Shown here one piece after another: positions 53,298-61,695 of a stretch of DNA of 64,000 nucleotides. Source of the DNA: Pseudonocardia phyllosphaerae (GTDB lineage: Bacteria; Actinomycetota; Actinomycetes; Mycobacteriales; Pseudonocardiaceae); the NCBI RefSeq assembly GCF_046546475.1, contig NZ_JBKGXS010000006.1, positions 248,001 to 312,000 on the forward strand, in the 5' to 3' direction. The notes under the pieces were generated by a model, which saw only the letters and a program-made list of their open reading frames with translations, ran no database searches and was not told the DNA's origin. Each line of letters begins with the position of its first letter. Position 1 is the first letter of the stretch. The position numbers were made by a program, and so were the translations under genes.

Positions 53298-53526
53298 TAT
53301 CCTGGGGAATGCGACCACCCGGTTGCTGCGTTCACACGTGTGCACCGGGCGTTCAAGTGGAGCCCCGCTCCCACCCGGCGTCGTGCACGTGGTCCGCCAC
53401 CACGGTGTCCGGGTAACTGGTCCGGCCGTCCGCGGCGCACGTGTGTGCCGCCGGCCGAACACGGGTCTTCGCTTGTCGTCGCCGGCAGCAGGTTAAGCGA
53501 CAACAGCGAGTTTCTCGGGAGACCCC
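53298..53526 (+). promoter_or_regulatory. infC promoter and structured leader
   Basis: TATCCT at 53298-53303 can be a -10 element. The leader of about 215 nt holds a two-tier hairpin (ACCCGG 53373-53378 with CCGGGT 53409-53414, enclosing CGTGGT/ACCACG), a second one (CGGCCG 53423-53428 with CGGCCG 53452-53457, enclosing GCGGC/GCCGC), and a third stem TTGTCG/CGACAA (53473-53478, 53498-53503) just before the ribosome site. Such a leader suggests autogenous control of the infC-rpmI-rplT operon, as known in other bacteria. I see nothing recognisable in 53001-53297. Confidence 0.5.
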
Positions 53527-54096
53527 ATCAGCACAGAGCCCCGCATCAACGACCGCATCCGCGTGCCCGAGGTCCGCCTCGTCGGCCCGAACGGGGAGCA
53601 GGTCGGGATCGTGCGCATCGAGGACGCCCTCAAGCTGGCCCAGGACGCCGACCTCGACCTCGTCGAGGTCGCCGGTCAGGCCCGCCCGCCGGTCTGCAAG
53701 CTCATGGACTACGGCAAGTTCAAGTACGAGAGCGCGCAGAAGGCCCGGGAGTCCCGGCGCAACCAGCAGCTCACCGTGATCAAGGAGCAGAAGCTCCGGC
53801 CGAAGATCGACAAGCACGACTACGAGACGAAGCGCGGTCACGTCATCCGCTTCCTCGAGGGCGGCAACAAGGTCAAGGTCACGATCATGTTCCGCGGTCG
53901 CGAGCAGTCGCGTCCCGAGCTGGGCTACCGACTGCTCCAGCGTCTGGCCGAGGACATCGGTGACATGGCCGTCGTCGAGGCCGCTCCGAAGCAGGACGGT
54001 CGCAACATGACGATGGTGCTGGCGCCGACCAAGAAGCCGGGTCGCAAGCCCGCCGCTGCCGCCAGCTCCGACGCCCCGGCCGACGCCGAGGCGTGA
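53527..54096 (+). CDS. infC: Translation initiation factor IF-3 (ATC start)
   Basis: The 189-aa protein reads ISTEPRINDRIRVPEVRLVG at its N-terminus, so homology requires starting 36 nt upstream of the first GTG, at ATC 53527. GGGAG precedes this codon by 5-6 nt. A non-standard start is a known feature of infC, used for autoregulation by IF-3. IF3-N (residues 1-80; CKLMDYGKFKYE) and IF3-C (KIDKHDYETKRGHVIRFLEG) domains are complete. A short Ala-rich tail follows. First gene of infC-rpmI-rplT. Confidence 0.93.
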   Translation: MSTEPRINDRIRVPEVRLVGPNGEQVGIVRIEDALKLAQDADLDLVEVAGQARPPVCKLMDYGKFKYESAQKARESRRNQQLTVIKEQKLRPKIDKHDYETKRGHVIRFLEGGNKVKVTIMFRGREQSRPELGYRLLQRLAEDIGDMAVVEAAPKQDGRNMTMVLAPTKKPGRKPAAAASSDAPADAEA

Positions 54097-54212
54097 GAGC
54101 CGGCCCCGTCCGGACCGCACGGCCCACCGCCGTCCGGGACGGCCTCGGGGACGGTACGCAGTGCCCGACACGACCCCCGGTCCGCCGGGGGCCGACACCG
54201 AACGGATACGCC

Positions 54213-54407
54213 ATGCCCAAGAACAAGACGCACAAGGGGACCGCGAAGCGGGTCCGCAAGACCGGTACCGGCAAGCTGATGCGTCAGCAGGCCGGCCTGC
54301 GGCACCGCCTGGAGGTCAAGTCGCGCAAGGAGAAGCGCGACCTGTCGGGCACGGTCGACGTGGCCAAGCCGGACGTCAAGCGCGTCAACAAGCTGCTCGG
54401 TCACTGA
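54213..54407 (+). CDS. rpmI: 50S ribosomal protein L35
   Basis: The 64-aa protein begins MPKNKTHKGTAKRVRKTGTG and is strongly basic, with the L35 pattern GLRHRLEVKSRKEKRDLSG and a C-terminal VKRVNKLLGH. Length is the usual 64-65. ATG 54213 is clear; the upstream ribosome site is weak (GGA). It lies 116 nt after infC and 76 nt before rplT in the standard operon. Confidence 0.97.
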   Translation: MPKNKTHKGTAKRVRKTGTGKLMRQQAGLRHRLEVKSRKEKRDLSGTVDVAKPDVKRVNKLLGH

Positions 54408-54483
54408 TCTCTTCCCGCCCTTTTTCGACCTTCCGGCGCCCGGAGCCCCACCGGGACCGCCGCAGTACCCCAGGAGATAACCC

Positions 54484-54870
54484 ATGGCACGCGTGAAGCG
54501 CGCGGTGAACGCCCAGAAGAAGCGCCGCACCACGCTGGAGTCGACCGCCGGCTACCGCGGGCAGCGTTCGCGGCTGTACCGCAAGGCCAAGGAGCAGATG
54601 CTCCACTCCATGAACTACGCCTACCGGGACCGTCGCCAGCGCAAGGGCGACTTCCGGCAGCTGTGGATCACCCGCATCAACGCGGCGGCCCGCGCCAACG
54701 ACATGACCTACAACCGGCTGATCCAGGGCCTCAAGGCCGCCGGTGTCGAGGTCGACCGCAAGAACCTGGCCGAGCTCGCCGTCAGCGACCCGGCCGCGTT
54801 CACCGCCCTGGTCAAGGTGGCCAAGGAGAACCTGCCGGCCGGTACCCAGCAGGGCTCCTCCGCGGCCTGA
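54484..54870 (+). CDS. rplT: 50S ribosomal protein L20
   Basis: The 128-aa protein begins MARVKRAVNAQKKRRTTLES and continues with AGYRGQRSRLYRKAKEQMLH, YAYRDRRQRKGDFRQLWITR and NRLIQGLKAAGVEVDRKNLA, all strongly conserved in L20. It binds 23S rRNA and is essential for assembly of the large subunit. AGGAG precedes the ATG. The methyltransferase gene starts 2 nt after its stop. Confidence 0.98.
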   Translation: MARVKRAVNAQKKRRTTLESTAGYRGQRSRLYRKAKEQMLHSMNYAYRDRRQRKGDFRQLWITRINAAARANDMTYNRLIQGLKAAGVEVDRKNLAELAVSDPAAFTALVKVAKENLPAGTQQGSSAA

Positions 54871-54872
54871 GC

Positions 54873-55700
54873 GTGACCCGCTCCGCCGCATCGCACGGCA
54901 CCGAAGCGCCCGGCACCGAACGCACCCCGCGCGTCGCCGCAGCCCGCAAGCTGCTGCGACGCGCCGGGCGCGATCGGGCCGGGCGTTTCCTCGTGGAAGG
55001 CGCGCAGGCCGTGCGCGAGGCACTCGACGGCGCCGCCGTGCACGAACTGTTCGTCACCGACACCGCCGCCGCGCGGCATCCCGAGCTCGTCGGGGCCGCC
55101 CGTGACCGCGGCGTCCGGGTGCTGCCGGTGACCGAGAAGGCCGCCGCCGCACTGTCGGAGACGGTGACTCCGCAGGGCCTCGTCGCGGTCTGCGACGTGC
55201 TCGACGTCCCGGTCGCGTCGGCGCTGGCCGGCAGCCCGACGTTCGTCGCGGTCTGCGCGGGCATCGCCGACCCCGGCAACGTCGGCACCGTCACCCGGGT
55301 CGCCGACGCCGCAGGCGCCGACGCCGTCCTGCTCGCCGGGGACACCGTCGACCCGCACAACGGCAAGGCCGTCCGCGCGTCGACCGGCAGCGTGTTCCAC
55401 CTGCCGCTGGCCCGCGACCGCGACGCCCCCGGCGTGCTCGGCGCCTGCCGCGACGCCGGCCTGGTCACCCTGGTCGCCGACGCCGCGGGCGAGCGCGACC
55501 TGTACGACCCGTCGACCGCCGCGCTGCTCGCCGGCCCGGTCGCCTGGGTGTTCGGCAACGAGGCGCACGGGCCCGGCCCCGAGCTGATGGCCGCCGCCGA
55601 CCACCGCGTCCGGATCCCGATCCCGGGCCGCGCGGAGTCGCTGAACCTCGCCACCGCAGCCGCGGTCTGCCTCTACGCCACCGTCGCCGCACGGGCCTGA
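54873..55700 (+). CDS. TrmH/SpoU-family RNA 2'-O-methyltransferase
   Basis: The 275-aa protein has an N-terminal substrate-binding domain (KLLRRAGRDRAGRFLVEGAQ) and a SPOUT knot: IADPGNVGTVTRVADAAGAD (motif 1), VFGNEAHG (motif 2) and RIPIPGRAESLNLATAAAVC (motif 3). It methylates a ribose in rRNA or tRNA. It follows rplT by two bases, as tsnR (Rv1644) does in M. tuberculosis, so it belongs to the ribosomal-protein transcript. Target unknown; not necessarily a thiostrepton-resistance enzyme. Confidence 0.9.
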   Translation: MTRSAASHGTEAPGTERTPRVAAARKLLRRAGRDRAGRFLVEGAQAVREALDGAAVHELFVTDTAAARHPELVGAARDRGVRVLPVTEKAAAALSETVTPQGLVAVCDVLDVPVASALAGSPTFVAVCAGIADPGNVGTVTRVADAAGADAVLLAGDTVDPHNGKAVRASTGSVFHLPLARDRDAPGVLGACRDAGLVTLVADAAGERDLYDPSTAALLAGPVAWVFGNEAHGPGPELMAAADHRVRIPIPGRAESLNLATAAAVCLYATVAARA

Positions 55701-55746
55701 CCTGGGCGTAACCGGGTGGCGACGCACCTCTAGGATCGAGGGCACC

Positions 55747-56808
55747 ATGAGTGACGACGCTGCTGCGGAGACCAACCCGCTCGACCCGGACGTGCTGAAG
55801 GCCGCGGTGGAGTCCGCGCGCGCCGCGTTCGAGCAGGCGACCGACCTGGACGCCCTGGCCGCGGCCAAGCCGGCGCACCTCGGCGACAAGGCGCCGATCC
55901 CGATGGCCCGCCGCTCGCTGGGACAGCTGCCCGGACCGGAGCGCGCCGACGCCGGCAAGCGGGTGAACGCCGCCCGCCAGGAGGCCCAGGCCGCGTTCGA
56001 CGACCGTCGCGCCGCCCTGGTCGCCGAGCGCGACGAGCGGGTGCTGCGCGAGGAGACCGTCGACGTCACGCTGCCCTGGGACCGGCGCCCCCGCGGGGCC
56101 CGGCACCCCATCACGCAGCTCTCCGAGCGGATCGCCGACATCTTCGTCGGGATGGGCTGGGAGATCGCCGAGGGCCCCGAGGTCGAGGCGTCCTGGCTGA
56201 ACTTCGACGCGCTGAACTTCGGCAAGGATCACCCGGCGCGCACCATGCAGGACACGTTCTACCTCGGCGACCCCGAGCAGGGGCAGGACTCGGGCACGGT
56301 GCTGCGCACGCACACCTCCCCGGTGCAGGTCCGGTCGCTGCTCGAGCGGGAGCTGCCGGTCTACGTGGCCTGCCCGGGCCGCACGTTCCGCACCGACGAG
56401 CTCGACGCCACCCACACCCCGGTGTTCCACCAGGTCGAGGGCCTCGTGGTCGACGAGGGGCTGACGATGGCGCACCTCAAGGGCACCCTCGACGCGTTCG
56501 CCCGCGCCATGTTCGGCCCGGACGCCGGGACCCGGATGCGGCCGTCGTACTTCCCGTTCACCGAGCCCTCCGGCGAGGTGGATCTGTGGTTCCCGCAGAA
56601 GAAGGGCGGCGCCGGCTGGGTCGAGTGGGGCGGCTGCGGCATGGTCAATCCCAACGTCCTGCGCGCCGCGGGCGTCGACCCGGAGCGCTACACCGGGTTC
56701 GCCTTCGGCATGGGCATCGAGCGGACCCTGATGTTCCGCAACGGCATCCCCGACATGCGGGACATGGTCGAGGGCGACATCCGCTTCTCGACCGCCTTCG
56801 GCGTCTGA
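55747..56808 (+). CDS. pheS: Phenylalanyl-tRNA synthetase alpha subunit
   Basis: The 353-aa protein has an N-terminal coiled-coil arm, then the class II catalytic domain: RGARHPITQLSERIADIFVG, motif 2 TFRTDELDATHTPVFHQVEG, FPFTEPSGEVDLWFP, and motif 3 YTGFAFGMGIERTLMFRNGI. It forms the (alpha-beta)2 enzyme with PheT, encoded 36 nt downstream. ATG 55747 is preceded by GAGGG. No T-box leader is seen in the 46-nt gap upstream. Confidence 0.97.
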   Translation: MSDDAAAETNPLDPDVLKAAVESARAAFEQATDLDALAAAKPAHLGDKAPIPMARRSLGQLPGPERADAGKRVNAARQEAQAAFDDRRAALVAERDERVLREETVDVTLPWDRRPRGARHPITQLSERIADIFVGMGWEIAEGPEVEASWLNFDALNFGKDHPARTMQDTFYLGDPEQGQDSGTVLRTHTSPVQVRSLLERELPVYVACPGRTFRTDELDATHTPVFHQVEGLVVDEGLTMAHLKGTLDAFARAMFGPDAGTRMRPSYFPFTEPSGEVDLWFPQKKGGAGWVEWGGCGMVNPNVLRAAGVDPERYTGFAFGMGIERTLMFRNGIPDMRDMVEGDIRFSTAFGV

Positions 56809-56844
56809 GCCCCTTCACTCTCACCATCTGAGGAGTTCCGAACA

Positions 56845-59364
56845 GTGCGCGTGTCCGCCTCCTGGCTCGCCCGGCACATCGACCCGGCCGCCCTGCCGTC
56901 CTCGCCCGAGGAGATCGGCGAGGCGTTCGTCCGGGTCGGGCTGGAGGTCGAACAGATCCACCCGGCCCCGGACGTCACCGGGCCGGTGACCGTCGCCCGG
57001 GTCGCCGGCATCGAGGAGCTGACCGAGTTCAAGAAGCCGATCCGGTACTGCCGGGTCGAGTTCGAGGGCGACCGGCACCGCTACGTCGTCTGCGGCGCCC
57101 GCAACTTCGCCGAGGGCGACCTGGTGGTCGTCACCGAGCCGGGCTCGGTGCTGCCCGGGAACTTCGAGATCGCCCAGCGCAAGACCTACGGCAAGGTCTC
57201 CGACGGCATGATCGCCTCGGCCAAGGAGCTCGGCCTCGGTACCGACCACGCCGGCATCCTCGTGCTGCCGCCCGGCACCGCCGAGCCCGGCGACGACGCG
57301 CTGGAGGTCCTCGGGCTGGCCGAGCCGGTCGTCGAGCTGGCCGTGACTCCGGACCGCGGGTACTGCTTCGCCGTGCGCGGCCTCGCCCGCGAGCTCGCGA
57401 CCTCGCTCGACGCCGAGTACACCGACCCGGCCTCGCAGGTCACCGTGCCCGAGGCGACCGGCGACGCCTGGCCGGTCACGATCACCGACACCGAGGGCTG
57501 CGCCCGGTTCGTCGTCCGCCGCGTCGACGGCGTCGACCCGGCCGCGCCGAGCCCGTGGTGGATGCAGCGCGCGCTGATCTCGGCCGGGATGCGGCCGATC
57601 TCGCTGATCGTCGACGTCACCAACTTCGTGATGCTCGACCTCGGCCAGCCGCTGCACGGCTACGACGCCTCCCGCGTCACCGGCACCATCGACGTCCGCC
57701 GCGCGGCCGCGGGGGAGAAGCTGGCCACTCTCGACGGGCAGACCCGCACCCTCGACCCGGACGACCTGCTCATCACCGACGACTCCGGCCCGATCGGGCT
57801 CGCCGGCGTCATGGGCGGGGCCTCGACCGAGATCCCCGCGCTCGACGACCTCGAGCCGGGGGCCCGGGTTGACGTCCTGCTGGAGGCCGCGCACTTCTCC
57901 CCGCCGGTGATCGCGCGCGCCGCGCGGCGGCACAAGCTGCCCAGCGAGGCCTCGCGCCGGTTCGAGCGCGTCGTCGACCCGGCACTGCCCGCGGTCGCCG
58001 CCGAGCGGGCCGCGCAGCTGCTCGTCGAGCTGGGCGGCGGCACCCTGGCCGACGGCCGCACCGACGAGGGTGGGATCCCGCCGGTCGCCCCGGTGCGGAT
58101 GCCGCTGGATCTGCCCGACCGCGTCGCCGGGGTCGCCTACCCGCGCGGCGCGACCGTGCGGCGGCTCACCCAGGTCGGCTGCACCGTCGAGCTCGACACC
58201 GCCGACGACGGCCGCGGCATGGTCGTCGCGACCCCGCCGACCTGGCGCCCCGACCTCACCCAGGCCGCTGACCTGGTCGAGGAGGTGCTGCGGCTGGAGG
58301 GCTACGACACCATCCCGTCGGTGCTGCCGTCGGCACCCGGCGGCCGCGGCCTCACCCCGGCCCAGCAGCGGCGCCGCGCCGTGTCGCGCGCGCTCGCCGA
58401 GTCCGGCCTGGTCGAGGTGCTGCCGTTCCCGTTCGTCTCCGACACCGTGTGGGACGACCTCGGCCTGCCCGCCGACGACGAGCGCCGCCGCACCGTCGCC
58501 GTCACCAACCCGCTCGACGCCGAGCGGTCCCGGCTGTCCACGACCTTGCTGCCCGGCCTGCTGGACATGCTGGTGCGCAACCGTTCCCGTGGTGCCGAGG
58601 ATCTCGCGCTGTACGCGATCGGGCAGGTCGTGCAGCCCGCGCAGAACCCGCCCGCGATGCCCGACCCGGCCGTCACCGGGCGGCCGTCGGACGAGGAGTA
58701 CGCGGCGCTGCGGGCTGGGCTGCCCGCGCAGCCCACGCACGTCGCGGTCGTGCTGGCCGGGGCCCGCGAGCCGCGCGGCTGGTGGGGCAAGGGGCGCCCC
58801 GCGGGCTGGGAGGACGCCGTCGAGACCGCCCGGCTGACCGGTGCCGCCGCCGGGGTCGAGCTGCGGCCGCGGCGCGCCGAGCACGCCCCGTGGCACCCCG
58901 GCCGCTGCGCCGAGCTGGTCGTCGCCGGGACCGACGCCGGGGACAGCACCGTCGTCGGGTACGCCGGTGAGCTGCACCCGAAGGTCGTCGAGGCGCTCGG
59001 GCTGCCCGCCCGCACCGCCGCCGTCGAGATCGACCTGGACGCGGTGCCGCTGCAGGAGAACCTGCCGGTGCCCGCAGTGTCGTCGTACCCGCCGACCTCG
59101 GTCGACGTCGCGCTCGTCGCCGACGAGACGGTGCCGGCCGCCGACCTCGCCGACGCCCTCACCGAGGGAGCCGGTGACCTTCTGGAGTCGGTGCGGCTGT
59201 TCGACGTCTACACCGGGGAGCAGGTCGGGGCCGGGCGCCGGTCGCTGGCGTTCTCGCTGCGGCTGCGCGCCCCGGACCGCACGCTGACCAGCGAGGAGGC
59301 CAACGCCGCCCGCGACGGTGCGGTGGCCGCGGCGAGCAGCAGGCACGGCGCCGTCCAGCGCTGA
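56845..59364 (+). CDS. pheT: Phenylalanyl-tRNA synthetase beta subunit
   Basis: The 839-aa protein starts MRVSASWLARHIDPAALPSS, has the EMAP/tRNA-binding domain (residues 40-150; CRVEFEGDRHRYVVCGARNF), the B3/B4 editing domain (RPISLIVDVTNFVMLDLGQP), B5 (DGRGMVVATPPTWRPDLTQA), the catalytic-like core, and a C-terminal anticodon-binding ferredoxin fold (SSYPPTSVDVALVADETVPA). GTG 56845 follows GAGGAG by eight nt. Length is normal. Confidence 0.97.
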   Translation: MRVSASWLARHIDPAALPSSPEEIGEAFVRVGLEVEQIHPAPDVTGPVTVARVAGIEELTEFKKPIRYCRVEFEGDRHRYVVCGARNFAEGDLVVVTEPGSVLPGNFEIAQRKTYGKVSDGMIASAKELGLGTDHAGILVLPPGTAEPGDDALEVLGLAEPVVELAVTPDRGYCFAVRGLARELATSLDAEYTDPASQVTVPEATGDAWPVTITDTEGCARFVVRRVDGVDPAAPSPWWMQRALISAGMRPISLIVDVTNFVMLDLGQPLHGYDASRVTGTIDVRRAAAGEKLATLDGQTRTLDPDDLLITDDSGPIGLAGVMGGASTEIPALDDLEPGARVDVLLEAAHFSPPVIARAARRHKLPSEASRRFERVVDPALPAVAAERAAQLLVELGGGTLADGRTDEGGIPPVAPVRMPLDLPDRVAGVAYPRGATVRRLTQVGCTVELDTADDGRGMVVATPPTWRPDLTQAADLVEEVLRLEGYDTIPSVLPSAPGGRGLTPAQQRRRAVSRALAESGLVEVLPFPFVSDTVWDDLGLPADDERRRTVAVTNPLDAERSRLSTTLLPGLLDMLVRNRSRGAEDLALYAIGQVVQPAQNPPAMPDPAVTGRPSDEEYAALRAGLPAQPTHVAVVLAGAREPRGWWGKGRPAGWEDAVETARLTGAAAGVELRPRRAEHAPWHPGRCAELVVAGTDAGDSTVVGYAGELHPKVVEALGLPARTAAVEIDLDAVPLQENLPVPAVSSYPPTSVDVALVADETVPAADLADALTEGAGDLLESVRLFDVYTGEQVGAGRRSLAFSLRLRAPDRTLTSEEANAARDGAVAAASSRHGAVQR

Positions 59365-59407
59365 GCCCGCTCTCCGAGCCGTTCCCTTCGGCTCCGTCGG
59401 GCTCCGT

Positions 59408-59474
59408 GAACGCGCACCCGTCACGTGGACGCGCATCTGATCCGGTGTGCGTTCCCCGCGACGGGTGCGCGTTC
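59408..59474. repeat. Long inverted repeat between pheT and the downstream lipoprotein gene
   Basis: GAACGCGCACCCGTC (59408-59422) is the exact reverse complement of 59460-59474. The 37-nt interior contains a second, imperfect stem of the same flavour (GGACGCGCA with TGTGCGTTCC). The element lies between convergent genes and could be a terminator or a dispersed intergenic palindrome. Confidence 0.75.
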
Positions 59475-59487
59475 GCCGGTGGCGGGG

Positions 59488-60558
59488 TCAGCGGGTGAGC
59501 GCGGCGGCGACCGCGCGCCACGTCCGCTCGTCGGGGGAGCGGCCGGCGACGGTCACCGTGACCAGCCGGCGCGCCGTCCCGACCTGCAGCGTCGGCCCGC
59601 CGACGGTCTCCAGGACCGCGGCGGCCACCCCGGAACGCAGGCCTCCGACCGGGTGGGCGCCGGGCGCCGCGCGCACCCAGCGGACCGGGGTCGTCCGGTT
59701 CGTCGTGTAGACGTTCACCGCGACCGTCGCCTGCCCGCCGATGGCGAAACAGGACCGCGCCGGAGTGCCGTCCGGGCGCCTGACCAGCGCGTTCACCGGA
59801 CGTGCGACGGGTGCGGTGCCGAGCAGCCGGGTGAGGTCCGTGGTGCCGAGCAGGCACTCGTCGTCGACGGCGTCGGCGGTGAGCGGCGGGGGCGGGGCTC
59901 CCGCAGTGGCTGCCGGCGGGGCGCTCGGGCCGGCGGAGTCGGGCGCCCGTGGTGCCGGGACGGCGGACCCACCGCCCCGGTCGCCGGTACCGCTGGAGGC
60001 GTTCGCCTCGGGTGCTGCGCCGGTCGACGCACCGGTCGGCTCCTCCGTCCGAGGGGTGTCCCCGGCAACTGCGGAACCGGATCCGGGTGCTGAACCGGGC
60101 GTTGGATCTCCGGAGGACGGCCCCGGTGCCCCCGGGGCCACCGGTGGCGGTGCTCCCGGCGTCGTCGACGGCGGGAACGCCGGCACCCCGTAGGTGGGCC
60201 CGGGCGGGAACGTCGGGACGGGCACGTCCGTCCCGGGCCCGCTGAACGCCCTCGTCGGACCCGCGGCCTCCGGCTGCCCGCCCGACGACGGTGCCTGTTC
60301 CGGCTGCTGCGCCTGTCCCGGCTGCGCCGCCTGAGCGGACTGCTCCGGCTGACCGGGCTGCCCCGACCGACCGGACTGCTCCGACTGCTCCGACTGCTCG
60401 GACTGTTCCGACTGCTCGGACTGCGAGGCGACCGGCAACGGGGGACCCGCCCCCTCCGGCCAGGCGTGCCCGTCGACCGTCGCCCCGCACCCGGCACAGC
60501 CCAGTACCAGCACCGCACCCAGGAGCGTGACCCACGCCTTCCCGCCCACCGTCCGCAC
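59488..60558 (-). CDS. Exported, repeat-rich lipoprotein-like protein
   Basis: The 356-aa product has an N-terminal hydrophobic signal (WVTLLGAVLVLGCAGC) with a lipobox-like LVLGC. A Ser-Glu-Gln tandem run (SEQSEQSEQSEQSEQ) follows, then about 180 residues of Pro/Gly/Ala/Ser low complexity. The final 120 residues form a folded domain with two cysteines (DECLLG, ARSCFAIGG), resembling the DUF3558 pattern and the lipoprotein near 13.8 kb. Function unknown. GTG 60558 is chosen because TAGCGT lies 7 nt upstream; other starts are less consistent with the signal. Confidence 0.7.
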   Translation of the reverse strand: MRTVGGKAWVTLLGAVLVLGCAGCGATVDGHAWPEGAGPPLPVASQSEQSEQSEQSEQSEQSGRSGQPGQPEQSAQAAQPGQAQQPEQAPSSGGQPEAAGPTRAFSGPGTDVPVPTFPPGPTYGVPAFPPSTTPGAPPPVAPGAPGPSSGDPTPGSAPGSGSAVAGDTPRTEEPTGASTGAAPEANASSGTGDRGGGSAVPAPRAPDSAGPSAPPAATAGAPPPPLTADAVDDECLLGTTDLTRLLGTAPVARPVNALVRRPDGTPARSCFAIGGQATVAVNVYTTNRTTPVRWVRAAPGAHPVGGLRSGVAAAVLETVGGPTLQVGTARRLVTVTVAGRSPDERTWRAVAAALTR

Positions 60559-60630
60559 CCGCGGGACGCTAGGGTCCGCCCCGGGCCGGCGAGCCGGATC
60601 CGCGCGACGGTTCGCGATCGCGAACCCGCT

Positions 60631-60665
60631 TTGCATGACATTCCGTGCTCATGCATAATCATCCA
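60631..60665 (+). promoter_or_regulatory. argC promoter with overlapping ARG box
   Basis: TTGCAT (60631-60636), a 17-bp spacer and CATAAT (60654-60659) form a strong promoter; the GTG start of argC is 7 nt after the -10, so the message is probably leaderless. TGCATAATCATCCA at 60652-60665 matches the ArgR operator pattern TGnAT-N4-ATnCA and covers the -10 and start point, so ArgR with arginine should block transcription. Confidence 0.8.
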
Positions 60666-60666
60666 T

Positions 60667-61695
60667 GTGGTACGCATCGCTGTGGCGGGAGCCAGTGGAT
60701 ACGCCGGGGGAGAGCTCCTCCGGCTCCTGCTGGCGCACCCCGAGGTCGAGATCGGCGCTCTGACGGCCGGCGGCAACGCCGGGACCCGTCTGGGTGAGCA
60801 TCAGCCGCACCTGGCGCCGCTGGCCGACCGCGTCCTCGGCGAGAGCACCCCGGAGAACCTCGCGGGGCACGACGCGGTGTTCCTGGCGCTGCCGCACGGC
60901 AAGTCCGCAGAGCTCGCCGCGCAGCTCGGCGAGGACACCCTGGTTATCGACTGCGGTGCCGACCACCGGCTCGCCGACCCGCAGGCCTGGGACCGCTGGT
61001 ACGGCGGGACCCACGCCGGCCACTGGCCCTACGGGCTGCCCGAACTGCCCGGAGCCCGCGAGGTGCTCGTCGGCAGCCGCCGGGTCGCCGTGCCCGGCTG
61101 TTACCCGACCGGCACCAGCCTGGCGCTGTACCCCGCCCTGGTCGCGGGCCTGGTCGAGCCCGAGGTCGTGATCACCGCGGTGACCGGCACCTCCGGGGCG
61201 GGCCGGTCGCTCAAGCCGCACCTGCTCGGTGCCGAGGTCATGGGCTCGCTGTCGGCCTACGGCGTCGGCGGCGTGCACCGGCACACCCCGGAGATCGTCC
61301 AGAACCTCTCCGCCGCGCTCGGCTCGCCGGTCTCGGTGAGCTTCACCCCGGTCCTGGCGCCGCTGCCGCGGGGCATCCTCGCCTCCTGCTCGGCGCCGCT
61401 GGCGGACCCGGAGACCGACACCGCCACCGTGCGCGCCGCCTACGAGAAGGCCTACGCCGACGAGCCGTTCGTCCGGCTGCTGCCCGAGGGCCAGTGGCCC
61501 ACCACCGGGCAGACGCTCGGGTCGAACCTGGTCGCGCTGCAGGTGACCGTCGACGCCGACTCCGGCCGCCTCGTCGTCGTCTCCGCGATCGACAACCTGA
61601 CCAAGGGCACCGCGGGCGGTGCCGTCCAGTGCATGAACCTGGCCCTGGGCCTCCCCGAGACCGCAGGCCTGCCGACGACGGGAGTCGCCCCGTGA
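60667..61695 (+). CDS. argC: N-acetyl-gamma-glutamyl-phosphate reductase
   Basis: The 342-aa protein begins MVRIAVAGASGYAGGELLRL (GxxGYxG NADP motif), has ALPHGKSAELAAQL, and the active-site cysteine in VAVPGCYPTGTSLAL, then GTSGAGRSLKPHLLGAEVMG and HRHTPEIVQNL. It reduces N-acetylglutamyl phosphate in arginine synthesis. GTG 60667 follows the ARG-box promoter directly. Its stop overlaps the argJ GTG by four bases. Confidence 0.97.
   Translation: MVRIAVAGASGYAGGELLRLLLAHPEVEIGALTAGGNAGTRLGEHQPHLAPLADRVLGESTPENLAGHDAVFLALPHGKSAELAAQLGEDTLVIDCGADHRLADPQAWDRWYGGTHAGHWPYGLPELPGAREVLVGSRRVAVPGCYPTGTSLALYPALVAGLVEPEVVITAVTGTSGAGRSLKPHLLGAEVMGSLSAYGVGGVHRHTPEIVQNLSAALGSPVSVSFTPVLAPLPRGILASCSAPLADPETDTATVRAAYEKAYADEPFVRLLPEGQWPTTGQTLGSNLVALQVTVDADSGRLVVVSAIDNLTKGTAGGAVQCMNLALGLPETAGLPTTGVAP

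Noticed and set aside
56821..59436. 871-codon minus-strand frame opposite pheT
   Set aside because: pheT is complete and conserved on the plus strand; the antisense frame has no recognisable domain.
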